NCBI GenBank assembly: GCA_037043455.1
Contig: JAWPHD010001808.1
Coordinates: 1-64,000 of the forward strand
Source: Cyrtodaria siliqua
Lineage: Eukaryota > Mollusca > Bivalvia > Adapedonta > Hiatellidae
Direction: 5' to 3'
Length of the DNA stretch: 64,000 bases
Below are positions 33,060 to 45,502 of the stretch, piece by piece. The first letter of the stretch is position 1. Each line of letters opens with the position of its first letter. Both the position numbers and the translations under genes were made by a program. The notes beneath the pieces were generated by a model. The model was not told where the DNA came from and did not search any database. It worked only from the letters and a program-made list of their open reading frames with translations.

Positions 33060-35560
33060 GGTATTCCATGCGATGACTTCAAACCATAACACCCACTCTT
33101 AGGAAATTTTATAGGTATATTGCCTTCGGTGAGAGGAGGAACCCTATTGATTTCGAGTCGGTTAGTAGTTCAACATTTCAAGGTCACCATGTCCTCATAT
33201 CGACACAAACATTCCAAATGACAGCCCCAGAAATATAATACCCACATTTATTAAACTTCATAGATGCATTACTCTTGGTGAGAGAATGAAGCCTATTGCT
33301 TTTGGGTTCATTAGGTCATCAAGGTCACATTGATCTGATAGATACCGCATTCTGAGAAACATTTTCCCCACTGTAACTTGTAACTACCGGTATTAGTCAA
33401 TTTTGAAACTTAACAGAAACAGTACCCTTGTCAAAATAACAGCCCATATCGATTTTATGCTTAGTAGGTCACTGATCTGATCATGACAAATTCTTTCCCG
33501 GCTATTCTTTAACTATTTTATCTACATTCGTGAAACATACAAATAGTGCTCTTGGTTAAAGAACATCATTAAATTACGCTCCACTTTGAAGAAGGAGGGG
33601 GCATATTGCTTTGCAAATGTCGGTCTGTCCGTCTATCCCGAAATCTTGTCTTCGTAATAAACTCAAGAAAGCTGGTACTACAAACTTGAAACTTGGCAGG
33701 AATGTTTATGTCATGGTGTAGTTATGCACCTACCCTTTTAGGTAGATTCACATAAGAAATGTGGTTTCCATTGTAACAAAACTTGTAAAAAATCACTAAA
33801 AATTGTTTTAACTCAACAACAGCTGGCACTTCAATCTCGAAACTTGCAGAAATATTTGTGCCATGGTAGTGGGGCATATATGGTTTACAAACATACCTTG
33901 TTTTATTATGGTACTGGGTTGTCCGTCCATCTGTAAGCTTTTTGCATTCCGCACGATCAACTCCCAAAAGTATGAGACCCAAGCTCATGGAACTTTATAG
34001 GTACGTTGCCCTAGGTGAGATGAGGAACACTATTGTTCCAGTAGGTCAAACCCATAAAACTGCATAAGAACATTGCCCTAGGTGAGAGGAGGAACCGTAT
34101 TGTTTTGGCCAATATTTTAAAGGTCGAGTTCACTGACCTTATATAGAAATATGCATTTGGCAGAATAACTTGAAAACTAACACTTACGCTCGTAAAACTT
34201 TGACGGTACATTGTCCTAGGTGGCACTTTTGGGGTCAGTAGGTCAATGGTCAAGGTCACTGACCTCATATGGAAATATGAATTTCGCATGATCACTTCAA
34301 AACTCTAGCACCTACTCATCAAACTTCATAGGTTCATCGCCCTTGTTGAAAGCATTTTGGGTCCAGTCACAGTGACCTTATATGGAAATATGCATTCCCG
34401 ACAATAATGTTAAAACTAACTCCTACGCTCAGAACTTTTCATAAATACATTGGCCTAGTTGAGAGGAGGAACCCTATTGTTTTTGGGGCCAGTAAGTAAC
34501 TTTATAGGTACATTGCCCTTGGTGAGAGGAAGAATCCTATTTCATTGCGTTTAGCAGTTCAGTGGTCAAGGTTGCAAAAAAGACCACATATGGTAATAAT
34601 GCATTCTGCGTGATTTCATCAAAACCATAACACCACACTGATGAAACTTCATATGGACATGGATGTTGGCAGGAGTCACCATGACCTTATATGGAAATAC
34701 ACATTCCACCAACTAATTTGAAACTACAACACACACTCATTGCCTCTGGTCAGGGGAACCTTGTTGCTTTTGGGATCACTATGTCAAAGGTCAAGGTCAC
34801 CAGTACATTTTCCAAGTGAAAACTCCAGGAGTATAACACCTACACGCATAAAAAACTTTATAGGTACATTGCCTTTGGTGAGAGGAGGAACTCTATTGAT
34901 TTGATGCAGTGGGTCAAAGGTCAAGGTGACTATGACATTATATGGAAATAGGCATTCCTCAAGATAACTTTGAAACTGTAGCACCCACACTCGTGAAATT
35001 TCATAGGTATATTGACTTTAGTGAGAGTATGAATCTATTGATTTTGGGTCAGTTGGTCAAAGGTCAAGGTCAATATGACATATGGAAATAGGCATTGTGT
35101 GCAATGACTTCAAAACCCTAACACCTACACTCCTGAAACTTCATAGGTACATTGCCCTTGGTGAGAGGAAGAATCCTATTTCATTGCGATTGGCAGGTCA
35201 ATGGTCAATGTCACTATGACCTTAAATGGTAATACATATTCCGCCAAATAACTTTGAAACCACAACACTTACTCATGAAACTTCATAAGTACATTGCCTT
35301 TGCTCTGGGTTAAACAACATCTATCAGTTATTTTTTTGTTAGAATGTCAAAGGTTAGGGTTATCGTGACATGACACCTAGGAAATGCTGTTAACATAAAA
35401 TCTAGGAAACCGGTGTATAATGCTCTGTTAGGTGGTGCTCTTGTTTTTGTTTCTTTTTGTTAGAAAGTCAAAGATTAAGGTCATATTGACCTGACACCTA
35501 GGAAATGCTTTTAACATAAAAACTTTATGGGCATAGAATGGCCTGTTAGGTGGCGCTCTC
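33060..35560 (+). repeat. Long degenerate array of about 145-bp units
   Basis: About sixteen diverged units, each with ATATGGAAATATGCATTCC, TTCAAAACT, AACACCTACACTC, ATGAAACTTCATAGGTAC, ATTGCCCTTGGTGAGAGG and GGTCAAGGTCAC. A possible head (GGAGGGGGCATATTGC with TCTGTCCGTC) is at 33578-33640. Tail-like GGTGGTGCTCTTG occurs at 35431 and GGTGGCGCTCTCG near 35549, suggesting two composite elements with this core. Confidence 0.75.
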
Positions 35561-36190
35561 GTTTCCCATTTTTAGCTTGGAGAAAAAAATGTGAAATCAA
35601 ATGGAATTTAGAATTTCAGATGTAAGGTTACAAGTCCTTTTAATACAGAAAAACGTACCAAAATACAATTAAAAAGCAGGAAACATATCCTGTGGGGTGA
35701 TTAAACAATACCCAAAACAGATTAAAAGCTTGGGTTATGTGAAACCACTCAACAAATAGGAGTGTTTTAGAATCTGTCTGTCAATAACACACTAACCTTA
35801 TTACTTACCTTAACCATAACCAATTTCCTTAACATTAACTATTACCCTAATCATAGCCACTAGCTGTACCATAAACAACTTACCTAAACACTTACTAACC
35901 CAGTGTATACACGAAAAAGTAAGTCGGACAGATTTTAAAGTCTTCCTTGTAATATGAGCAAACTAAATTACTGTCAGTACTGTCAACAAACAGTCATGCT
36001 AAATGCTCTTCAAATATGTATGTATAACTCCCAGGTTACAAAAAACGACATACCAGTTTTTTCTCATCAACTTGAGCTAATGGGGCATTATACTCCCTTT
36101 GGCAAAGCATTTTTGTCTCACCTTTTCGAGGAAGTCGCTTACATGTTAAAACGGTGCATGCACTAGACACTGCACAAGACACTCCAAGCA
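35561..36190. other. No gene seen; simple TTAACC-like stretch
   Basis: 35790-35900 is rich in CTTAACCATAACC-like words. It is irregular and not telomeric in period. The remainder is unique or R2-like sequence. Confidence 0.5.
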
Positions 36191-37165
36191 AAGGGCAGAT
36201 AATCATTTTTACATTCAATTTTTGCTTATAGTTGTATCTTGGGTGGTACATCGCAACATGACAAAGCAAATGTGGATATGACCTTCATTCGCCAAGCAAA
36301 GGGCAGATAATCATTTTTACATGCAACATTTGCGTTTAAGGTCACTCTCACAAACTGTATGCACTAGACCTTCAAACTTTGCTTATATTTGTATCTTGGG
36401 TGGTACATCGCAATATGACAAAGCAATTGTGAATATGACCTTGACCTTCCAAGCAAAAGGCAGATAATCATTTTTACATTCAACTTTTGCGTTTATGTCA
36501 CTATTCTCACAAACTATGCACTAGACCCTTCAAACTTGGCTTATAGTTGTGTCTTGGGTGGTACATCGCAACATGACAAAGCAAATGTGGATATGACCAT
36601 CATTCTCCAAGCAACTGGCAGATCATCATTTTTACATGCAACATTTGCGTTTAGGTCACTCTCACAAACTACGCACTAGACCTTCAAACTTTGCTTTTAT
36701 TTGTATCTTGGGTGGTATATCGCAATATGACAAAGCAATTGTGGATATGACCTGTAATGTAAGTTTGAGGTTTGGTGCACCCTAGAACCTGGTTTAAACC
36801 CGCAGTGGCCTTTTTTGCCACTGACCGTTGCAAGGCGGTAGCCCTATTGTCGACTCTTTTGTGTTTGTGGTGTCTAATTTGGCATTTTGTTCATCTTTAA
36901 AGTTCTTTGTTTCTGTGGTTGGTTGTGGTTGACTGTCGTCCTTGAATGCTACTTTTCCTGTTTGATTTTTATATCCATATTGATCCTCCAAGCAAAGGGC
37001 AGATAATCATTTTTACATTCAACTTCTGCATTTTCGGACACTCACAAACGGTATGCACTAGCCCCTTCAAACTTTGCTTATAGTTGTATCTTGGGTGGTA
37101 CATTGCAATATGAAAAAGCAAATGTGGATGTGATATCCACCCTCCAAGCAAAGGGCAGATAATTA
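36191..37165 (+). repeat. Dispersed repeat R2, several units, with a 225-bp insertion
   Basis: Units contain GGGCAGATAATCATTTTTAC, CAACTTTTGCGTTTA, TATGCACTAGAC, GTATCTTGGGTGGTACATCG and TGACAAAGCAA. Partial units recur at 44440-44526, 45500-45560 and 51250-51600. One unit is interrupted at about 36752-36978 by unrelated sequence containing GGTTTAAACCC and GTGTTTGTGGTG, possibly SINE-like, without clear boundaries. Confidence 0.7.
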
Positions 37166-37169
37166 GTCC

Positions 37170-38146
37170 CCCACCGGTCCCAGTGGGGACTATAGGTTTG
37201 CACCCTGTCCGTCCGTCCGTCCGTCCGTCCGTCCTTCCGAAATGCTTGTCCTGGCCGTATTTTCAATAATATAAGAGATACCAAACTTGGTATGTGAATA
37301 CATCATAGGATAGCGGCGTGTCGCATACCAAAAAAAGGTCACAGCGACCTTGACCTGTGACCTCTGTCATAGAAAATGTTCCGAAAATGCTTGTCCGGGC
37401 CATATTTTCAATACTATAAGACATGGAGATACCAAACTTGGTATTGAATACATCTTGGGATAGTGGTGTGTTGCATACCAAAATAAGGTCACTGTGACCT
37501 CTGTCATAGAAAATGCTTGTCCGGACCGTATATTCAATACTATAACACTTAGAGATACCAAACTTGGTATTTGAATATATCTTGGGATAGCGGTGTGTCG
37601 CGTACCAAAATAAGGTCATGGTGCCTTGACCTGTGACCTCTTGTCATAGAAAATGCTTGTCCAGACCGTATTTTCAATACTATAACACTTGGAGATACCA
37701 AACTTGGTATGTGAATACATCTTGGGATAGCGATGTGTCGCGTACCAAAATAAGGTCATTGTGACCTTGACCTGTTACCTCTGTCATAGAAAATGCTTGT
37801 CCGGACCGTATTTTCAATACTATAACACTTAGAGATACCAAACTTGGTATGTGAATACATCTTGGGATAGCGGTGTGTCGCATACCAAAATAAGGTCATT
37901 GCGACCTTGACCTGTGACCTATGTCATAGAAAATACTTGTCCGGACCGTATTTTCAATACTATAAAACTAGAGACACCAAACTTGGTATGTGAATACATC
38001 TTGGGATAGCGGTGTGTCAGGTACCAAAATAAGGTCATTGTGACCTTGACCTTGATCTTTGACCTTCATCATAGAAAATGTCTGAAAATGTTTGTCTGGG
38101 CTGGTGGGGGACTATGGATTGCCCTGCAATTCTTGATGCTCTTGTT
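37170..38146 (+). mobile_element. AGTCCCC-headed composite with six units of about 142 bp
   Basis: The head AGTCCCCCACCGG pairs with AGTGGGGACTATAG. A (GTCC)n stretch at 37208-37236 follows, then about six units each carrying GCTTGTCCGGACCGTATTTT, ATACCAAACTTGGTATGTG, GGGATAGCGGTGTGTCG and AAGGTCATTGTGACCTTG. The tail runs GGTGGGGGACTATGG to GCTCTTG near 38143. The same plan as the AGCTC family but unrelated end sequences. Confidence 0.8.
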
Positions 38147-38163
38147 AGTTTTACATAGTTTTT

Positions 38164-39654
38164 AGCTCTACTGGCCCTTTACCTCATTAAGATGATAGGG
38201 CCTTCATTTTTAGCTCTACTGATCAGAGATCAGCAGAGCTTATGCCATGGTGCGGCATCCGTCATCTGTCTGTCCGTCCGTCTGTCCGTCCGTTAACTTT
38301 TATTTGTAGCGACTACTCCTCTGAAACTACTTGACGGATTTTCATAAAACTTTACAGAAATGTTGCCCATGAAGTCTAGTTGATCCTAGCAAAAATTCAT
38401 GTTGATGTGAAATCCAAGATAGCTGCCAAAGCTAAAAATAGATTTTTTAAATTCAAGTTTGTAGCGACTACTTCTTGAAAACTATAAGTGATATTGATAT
38501 GGGACTTTTTCTAAAATGATCAGCATGACATGATGTTGGTCCTTATCAAAAATCGTTTTGATTCGACGTTAAACGTGGCTGCCAGCGGCCATCTTTGTTT
38601 ACATAGAGTTATATAGTAAAAACTTGTAGCGACTACTCCTCTGAAACTACTTGGCAGATTTTCATGAAACTTTACAGGAATGTTGCTCTTAATGTCTAAT
38701 TGATCCTAGCAAAATTTCAGATCGGCCAGAAATTCAAGATGGCTGCCACAGTTAAAAATATTTTTTTAAAAAATAAGTTTGTAGCGACTACTTCTTGAAA
38801 ACTATAAGTGATATTGATATGGGACTTTTTCTAAAATGATCAGCATGACATGATGGTTATCCGAGTCGAACATTATTTTGATTTGACATTTAACATGGCT
38901 GCCAGTGGCCATCTTTGTTTACATAGAGTTATATAATGAAAACTTGTAGCGACTACTCCTCTGAAACTACTCGACGGATTTTCATGAAACTTCACAGAAA
39001 TGTTGCTCTTGATGTCTAATTGATCCTAGCAAAATTTCAGGTCGGCCGGAAATTCAAGATGGCCGCCATGGCTAAAAATAGATTTTCAAAATACAACTTT
39101 GTAGCGACTACTTCTTGAAAACTATAAGTGATATTGATATGGGACTTTTTCTAAAATGATCAGCATGACATGATGGTTATCCGAGTCGAACATTATTTTG
39201 ATTCGACATTTAACATGGCTGCCAGTGGCCATGTTTGTTTACATAGAGTTATATAATGAAAACTTGTAGCGACTACTCCTCTGAAACTACTTGACGGATT
39301 TTCATAAAACTTCACAGGAATGTTGCTCTTGATGTCTAATTGATCCTAGCAAAATTTCAGGTCGGCCGGAAATTCAAGATGGCCACCACGGCTAAAAATA
39401 GATTTTCAAAAAACCAGTTTGTAGCGACTACTTTCTGAAATCAAAATCAATCAGTAGAGCTTCAAGGTCATTGACCTCTTGTTTATCTTTACCAAACTTT
39501 AAAACTTATTAACGTTGTTAATATTAATGAAAGCTCAGACAAGTTCGAAAACCAGCCAGATCAGACCTGTAACAGCAGAGTTACGGCCCTTGATTTAGTT
39601 AAAAATCCTATATTTTGCGTTGTTAAGATGATGGGGGGGGGGGCCTTCATTTTT
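38164..39654 (+). mobile_element. A-core composite element split by a B-core composite
   Basis: The outer head AGCTCTACTGGCC at 38164 runs directly into an A unit (GATGATAGGGCCTTCATT). The A unit resumes at 39482 with ATCTTTACCAAACTTT and continues to about 39650. The inner element lies at 38212-39481. Confidence 0.75.
38212..39481 (+). mobile_element. B-core composite element nested in an A unit
   Basis: Head AGCTCTACTGATC with partner GATCAGCAGAGCT, a CTGTCCGTCCG stretch, three and a half 320-bp B dimers, tail CAGTAGAGCTTCAAGG to GACCTCTTG. Both junctions lie in T runs. Confidence 0.85.
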
Positions 39655-40570
39655 AGCTCTACTGGCCTATGGCTCATGGCTCTTAGCCTCTACTGGCCAT
39701 AGGCCAAGAGGGCTCATGCGATCACTTTTTGTCCGTCATCAGTCTGTCTGCCCGTCTGTTAGCAATTTTATAAAACCAACATCTCCTCTGAAACCGCTTG
39801 AAGGATTTTGATGAAACTTCATCACAATGTTACTTGGGAGGGCCCCTCTCAGATTTTCTCGGCTGCCAGTCATCCAAGATGGCCGCCATGGCTAAAACTG
39901 GGTCAAATTTAAGGAAATTTCAAACGACATCTCCGAAACCACTTATTCCATTCTACTGAAATATCATTTACATGTTCCTTGGGTTGGCCTCTATCAAGTT
40001 TGTGTTTGATTTTCTGAAATATGCTATATTTTGGCCTCTTTAAGACAAAAGGGCCTTCATTTGGACGGATTTTAGTGAAACTTTTCAGGGATGATCAGTA
40101 CTAAGCCTAGTTGTACATATCGTCACTGTATTCCGGTTGATTGATTTTGGCGGAGTTATGTCTGTTAAGGTTTTGATACACAAACTTTGTCCCGACTAGT
40201 TCTCCTGAACCCCTGGCCGGGTTTAAACGAACTTTTTGAGGATGATCAGTTCCTGGGCTAGTTGTGCAAATCATCCTCGTGTTGAATGATTTTTGGCAGA
40301 GTTATGGCCCTTTAAAGGTTTTAATACACAAACTTGGCCTAGTTCTCCTGAACCCCTCACCAAATTTCAATGAAACTACAGAGGTGATCAGCACCAAGCC
40401 TAGTTGTGCATCTCATCGTCGCGTTCCGGTTTGCAGATTTTTGGCAGAGTTAAGGCCCTTTAAAGGTTTTTGATACACAAATATTTTCCGGGCTAATTCT
40501 CCTGAACCACTGGCTGGATTTCAACGAAACTTGACAAGGGTGATCGGTATCAAGCCTAGTTGCGTATATC
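39655..40570 (+). mobile_element. Composite element with D, A and C cores, no tail
   Basis: Two head-like sequences (39655 AGCTCTACTGGCC and 39686 CCTCTACTGGCCATAGG) lead into D units (AAACCGCTTGAAGGATTTTG), a short A remnant (TTAAGACAAAAGGGCCTTC) and C units to about 40570. The double head suggests one element inserted in another or a rearrangement. Confidence 0.65.
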
Positions 40571-41015
40571 ATCGCAATTTATATTCCAGCATTACCATGT
40601 CCGATCTTCATCAAACTTTAACAGCACCTACCTCTCATCAAGCACTGACCATACCCTGAAAACTAGGTCACTGTGACCTACTTTCTATAAAATATGTGTT
40701 ACGTTAACTTTTTTTGTTTAAGTTTCGGCGGGTGGGGTGGGGGGAATAAGGAAAAGTCCAGACTCTATTGTGCCCATCGCGTCTGGTATACCTTGACATG
40801 TTCGTTGGCGGACGGACTATAAACCTTAGAATTACACACACACACGGGGGGAATAAGGTTTTTGTTATTTCAGCATTACCATGTCCGATCTTCATCAAAT
40901 TTTAACAGCACCTTCCTCTCATCAGGCACTGACCCTACCCTGAAAAGTAGGTCACTATGACCTACTTTCTCCATAATATAAGTTAGAACTTTGTTATATG
41001 GGCATTATTTTTTTT
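40571..41015 (+). repeat. Direct repeat pair around a purine-rich spacer
   Basis: GCATTACCATGTCCGATC through CTGAAAA and TAGGTCACTGTGACCTAC at 40590-40690 recurs at 40872-40975. Between them lies about 180 bp with GGGTGGGGTGGGGGG and CACACACACAC. A related GCCTTGCCATGTCCAA is at 42371. Confidence 0.7.
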
Positions 41016-42356
41016 AGCTCTACTGGTCAAAGGCTAGCAGAGCTTGTGGGACAGTGAGTTGTCCGTCGTCTGTCCGTCCGTCCATCCGTTAACTTTTACC
41101 TCATTAAGATGATAGGGCCTTCATTTTTCATCTGATCTTTACCAAACAGATTGTTAATATCAATGAAAGCTCAGACAAATTCGAAAACCAGCCAGATCAG
41201 ACCAGTAACAGCGGAGTTATGGCCCTTGATTTAGTTAAACATGATATATTTGCCTCGTTAAGACGATAGGGCTTTCATTTTTCATCCGATCTTTACCAAA
41301 CTTTACCAGATTGTTAATATCAATAAAAGCTTGGAAAAGTTAGTCAAAAACCAGCCAGATCAGACCAGTAACAGCAGAGTTATGGCCCTTGATTTAGTTA
41401 AACATGATATATTTGCCTCGTTAAGACGATAGGGCCTTCATTTTTCATCCGATCTTACCAATCTTTACCAGAATGTTAATATCAATGAAAGCTTGGACAA
41501 GTTTGAAAAACGGTCGGATCGGACCAGGAACAGTGGAGTTATGGCCCTTGATTTAGTTAAAAATGCTATATTTTGCCTCAAGATGCCAGGGCATTCATTT
41601 TTCATCCGATCTTAACCAACCTTTATCAGGTTGTTAATATCGATGAAAGCTCCGACAAGTTAAAAAACTAGCCAGATCAGACCATTTACACTGGAGTTAT
41701 GGCCCTTGATTTTCATACACAATCTTTGTCACGACTAGTTCTCCTGAACCCCTGGCCAGATTTAAACAAAACTTTTTAGGGATGATCAGTTCCTGGTCTA
41801 GTTGTGCAAATCAGCACCGTGTTTCGGGTGAATGATTTTTTGGCAGAGTTATGGCCCTTTAAAGGTTTTAATATACAAACTGGACTAGTTCTCCTGAACC
41901 CCTCGCCAGATTTCAATGAAACTTTGCAGGGATGGTCTATTCTAGTTGTGCAAATCATGATGCGTTCTGGTTTACAGAGTTGAGGCCCTTTAAATGTTTT
42001 TGATACGCGAACATTTTCCGGGCTAGTTCTCCTGAACAGTTGGATTTCAACGAAACTTGACAAGGATGATTAATATCAAGTGTAGTTGTGCATGTCATCG
42101 ACATATTCTGGTTCAATGATTTTTGGCGGAGTAATGGCCCTTTAAAGGTTTTAATAGACAAACTTTGTCCAGATTAGTCTCTTCTGAACTCCTTTCTGGA
42201 TTTAAACAAACCTTGGTGGGGATGATCAGAACCGAGCCTAGTTGCACCTTTTATTGCCGTGTTGTGGTTGAATGAATTTTGAAAGAGTTATGTCCCCTTA
42301 TATACAAACTTTATCTTTAGCCAGTAGAGTGTCCACAGGCCCTCTTGGGCCTCTTG
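41016..42356 (+). mobile_element. Composite element with A then C cores
   Basis: Head AGCTCTACTGGTC with GGCTAGCAGAGCT, four A units, four C units, and tail CCAGTAGAGTGTCCACAGG to GGGCCTCTTG. The same A-then-C order as at 9190 and 17590. Confidence 0.85.
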
Positions 42357-42391
42357 TTTTTATATCTCAGCCTTGCCATGTCCAATTTTTT

Positions 42392-44239
42392 AGCTCTACT
42401 GATCAGAGATCAGCAGAGCTTATGCCGTGGTGCGGAGTCCGTCGTCCGTCCGTCCGTCCGTCTGTCCGTCTGTCTGTCCGTAAACTTTTATTTGTAGCGA
42501 CTTCACAGCTGAAACTACTGGATGGATATTCATGAAACTTTACAGAAATGTTGCCCATAAAGTCTAGTTGATCCTAGCAAAAATTCATGTTGATGTGAAA
42601 TCCAAGATGGCCGCCAAAGCTAAAAATAGAGTTTTAAAATACAAGTTTGTAGCGACTTCTTCTTGAAAACTATGTCAAAAATCGTTTTGATTCAACGTTA
42701 AACATGGCTGCCAGCGGCCATCTTTGTTTACATAGAGTTATATAGTAAAAACTTGTAGCGACTTCACAGCTGAAACTACTGGATGGATATTCATGAAACT
42801 TTACAGAAATGTTGCCCATAAAGTCTAGTTGATCCTAGCAAAAATTCATGTTGATGTGAAATCCAAGATGGCCGCCAAAGCTAAAAATAGAGTTTTAAAA
42901 TACAAGTTTGTAGCGACTTCTTCTTGAAAACTATAAGTGATATTGATATGGGACTTTTTCTAAAATGATCAGCATGACATGATGTTGATCCTAGTCAAAA
43001 ATCGTTTTGATTCAACGTTAAACATGGCTGCCAGCGGCCATCTTTGTTTACATAGAGTTATATAGTAAAAACTTGTAGCGACTACTTCTCTGAAACTACT
43101 TGGCGGATTGTCATGAAACTTTACAGGAATGTTGCTCTTGATGTCTGATTGATCCTAGAAAAATTTCAGGTCGGCCGGAAATTCAAGATGGCCGTCACAG
43201 CTAAAAATAGATTTTTAAAAAAGAAGTTTGTAGCGACTACTTCTTGAAAACTATAAGTGATATTGATATGGGACTTTTTCTAAAATGATCAGCATTACAT
43301 GATGTTGATCCTAGTCAAAAATCGTTTTGATTCAACGTTAAACATGGCTGCCAGCGGCCATCTTTGTTTACATAGAGTTATATAGTAAAAACTTGTAGCG
43401 ACTACTCCTCTGAAACTACTTGGCGGATTGTCATGAAACTTTACAGGAATGTTGCTCTTGATGTCTAATTGATCCTATCAAAATTTCAGGTCGGCCGGAA
43501 ATTCAAGATGGCCGTCACAGCTAAAAATAGATTTTTAAAAAAGAAGTTTGTAGCGACTACTTCTTGAAAACTATAAGTGATATTGATATGGGACTTTTTC
43601 TAAAATGATCAGCATGACATGATGTAGATCCTTGTGGAAAATTATTTTGATTCGACGTTAAACATGGCTGCCAGTGGCCATCTTTGGTTACATAGAGTTA
43701 TATAGTAAAAACTTGTAGCGACTACTCCTCTGAAACTACTTGACGGATGTTCATGAAACTTCACAGGAATGTTGCTCTTGATGTCTAGTTGATCCTAGAA
43801 AAATTTCAGGTCGGCCGGAAATTCAAGATGGCCGCCACAGCTAAAAATAGATTTAAAATAAATAAGTTTGTAGCGACTACTTCTGCAAAACAATAAGAGA
43901 TATTGATATGGGACTTTTTCTAAAATGATCAGTATGACATGATGTTGGTCCTTGTCGAAAATCGTTTTGATTTGACCTTAAACATGGCTGCTTTGTTTAC
44001 ATAGAGTTATATAATGAAAACTTGTAGCGACTACTTCTTTGAAACTACCTGACGGATTTTCATGAAACTTCACAGGAATGTTGCTCTTAATGTCTTATTG
44101 ATCTTAGCAAAATTTCAGGTCGGCCGGAAATTCAAGATGGCCGCAACGGTTAAAAATAGATTTTCAAAAAACAAGTCTGTAGCGACTACTTCCTGAAATC
44201 AAAATCAATCAGTAGAGCTTCAAGGTCATTGACCTCTTG
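42392..44239 (+). mobile_element. B-core composite element, best-preserved copy
   Basis: Head AGCTCTACTGATC with GATCAGCAGAGCT, GTCCGTCCGTCCG stretch, then B dimers whose TAGCGACT starts are at about 42756, 42911, 43076, 43231 and 43396 (alternating 155 and 165 bp). The tail is CAGTAGAGCTTCAAGG to GACCTCTTG. The first unit lacks part of its second half. Confidence 0.9.
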
Positions 44240-44526
44240 GTTTTTTAATCTCAGCATCACCATGTGCAATTATTATAAAACTTGGACAGTAAGTTAGGTA
44301 ACATAAAAGCATCCTCCCACTGTCAAAAAAAAAATATCTAGAAAAGCTCTATTAAATAGTTTTACCAAACACACAGGCACTCATCTTCCACATTTTGGAA
44401 AACCTGGCTTTAACGCCACGAGGCTTTCTCTCTTGTTACATTCAACTTTTGTGTTTTGATCACTTTCTCAAGCACTATATGTGGCAGACCTGTCGAACTT
44501 TGTTGATAGCTATATCTTAGTTCGTA
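44240..44526. other. No gene; partial R2 unit
   Basis: Unique sequence then an R2 unit (ACATTCAACTTTTGTGTT) into which the next element is inserted. Confidence 0.5.
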
Positions 44527-45500
44527 CAGTACAGCTCACGCAAACCCCACACTTTACTCTTTCACACAGAGTGAGGAATTTACAAATCGCGTACTTACGC
44601 GTAGTTTTGATGAAAAAACTACCCGGGAGTGGGTATCGGCTATGCGAAAAAGCTCTCGGCGTACTTACGCCACGATACTTCATGTAGACAAACTCGGAAT
44701 TCGCCGAGTCACAACTGCACAGATAAAGGGTGCAACTTTTTTTAATTGCAGTCATTTTAATGCATAATTATTCAATAACTCGATAGAAAAAACGCAGAAG
44801 TCAATTTTACTTTTGGTTTTGGAAAAGCGGATGTGGGAAAATTTGAATGCCTGGATTATGTACACTACTGGGTCATGATAGTTCTATGGCGGTTCCTATT
44901 ACTGGCTTTGCGGCGACTGAACATAAAATTCAATTAGTAATTATTATACTGGAAATTATAATTATATTTTTAATTAATTGTTGTTTGAATAAGTTTTTAC
45001 TATTCTGCTGTTTATAATTAATACATCGATGGGTTCTTTGGTCAGAAATAATCAGAAAAAAATTGTAAAGAATTCTGGGTCATAAACCGGTTGTTAGTGC
45101 CGCCTTGTTAAAAGGTACATAAATGGCCACGAATTATGGGTATTTATGTCGCTTGAAGAACTGTGACTTGTGGACACCAGAAACGTACAAAACTTGTGAT
45201 TACATGCATTAAACATTTGAAATACATATTTGTTTCGAAATTTATTCATTGTATTTATCAGTTGTGTCAACTTTGCACTTGGCATCGCATTGTTTGTACT
45301 TTTTGTGGCGATTGATTGCTCTTTCAAGTGCGCTGTCAAGTTGCAGTAATAAATCACCGCAGATGTGCACTCGTGGTCAATTGGAATCTGTTTGTGTTTG
45401 ATCACTCTTGAGTACGCCGAGTCCAAACACTGACCGCTTAGATCTGCGCGGCACTCGATACCAACAAACTCGGCGAATCGAGTAAAGTGTGGCTGTACTG
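44527..45500. mobile_element. TIR element CAGTACAGC, TA target duplication
   Basis: Left CAGTACAGC then CCACACTTTACTC; right complements CAGTACAGCCACACTTTACT. TA at 44525-44526 and 45501-45502. Joining the flanks restores the R2 sequence TTCGTACATAGCAACG. ACTCGGCGAA/TTCGCCGAGT motifs occur near both ends. CAGT termini with TA fit the Tc1/mariner/pogo group. The 150-aa minus frame that crosses the right border (to 45546) is not a recognisable protein. Confidence 0.75.
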
Positions 45501-45502
45501 TA

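Noticed and set aside
35790..35900. Interstitial telomeric repeat
   Set aside because: CTTAACCATAACC-like words are irregular and lack the TTAGGG/CCCTAA period.
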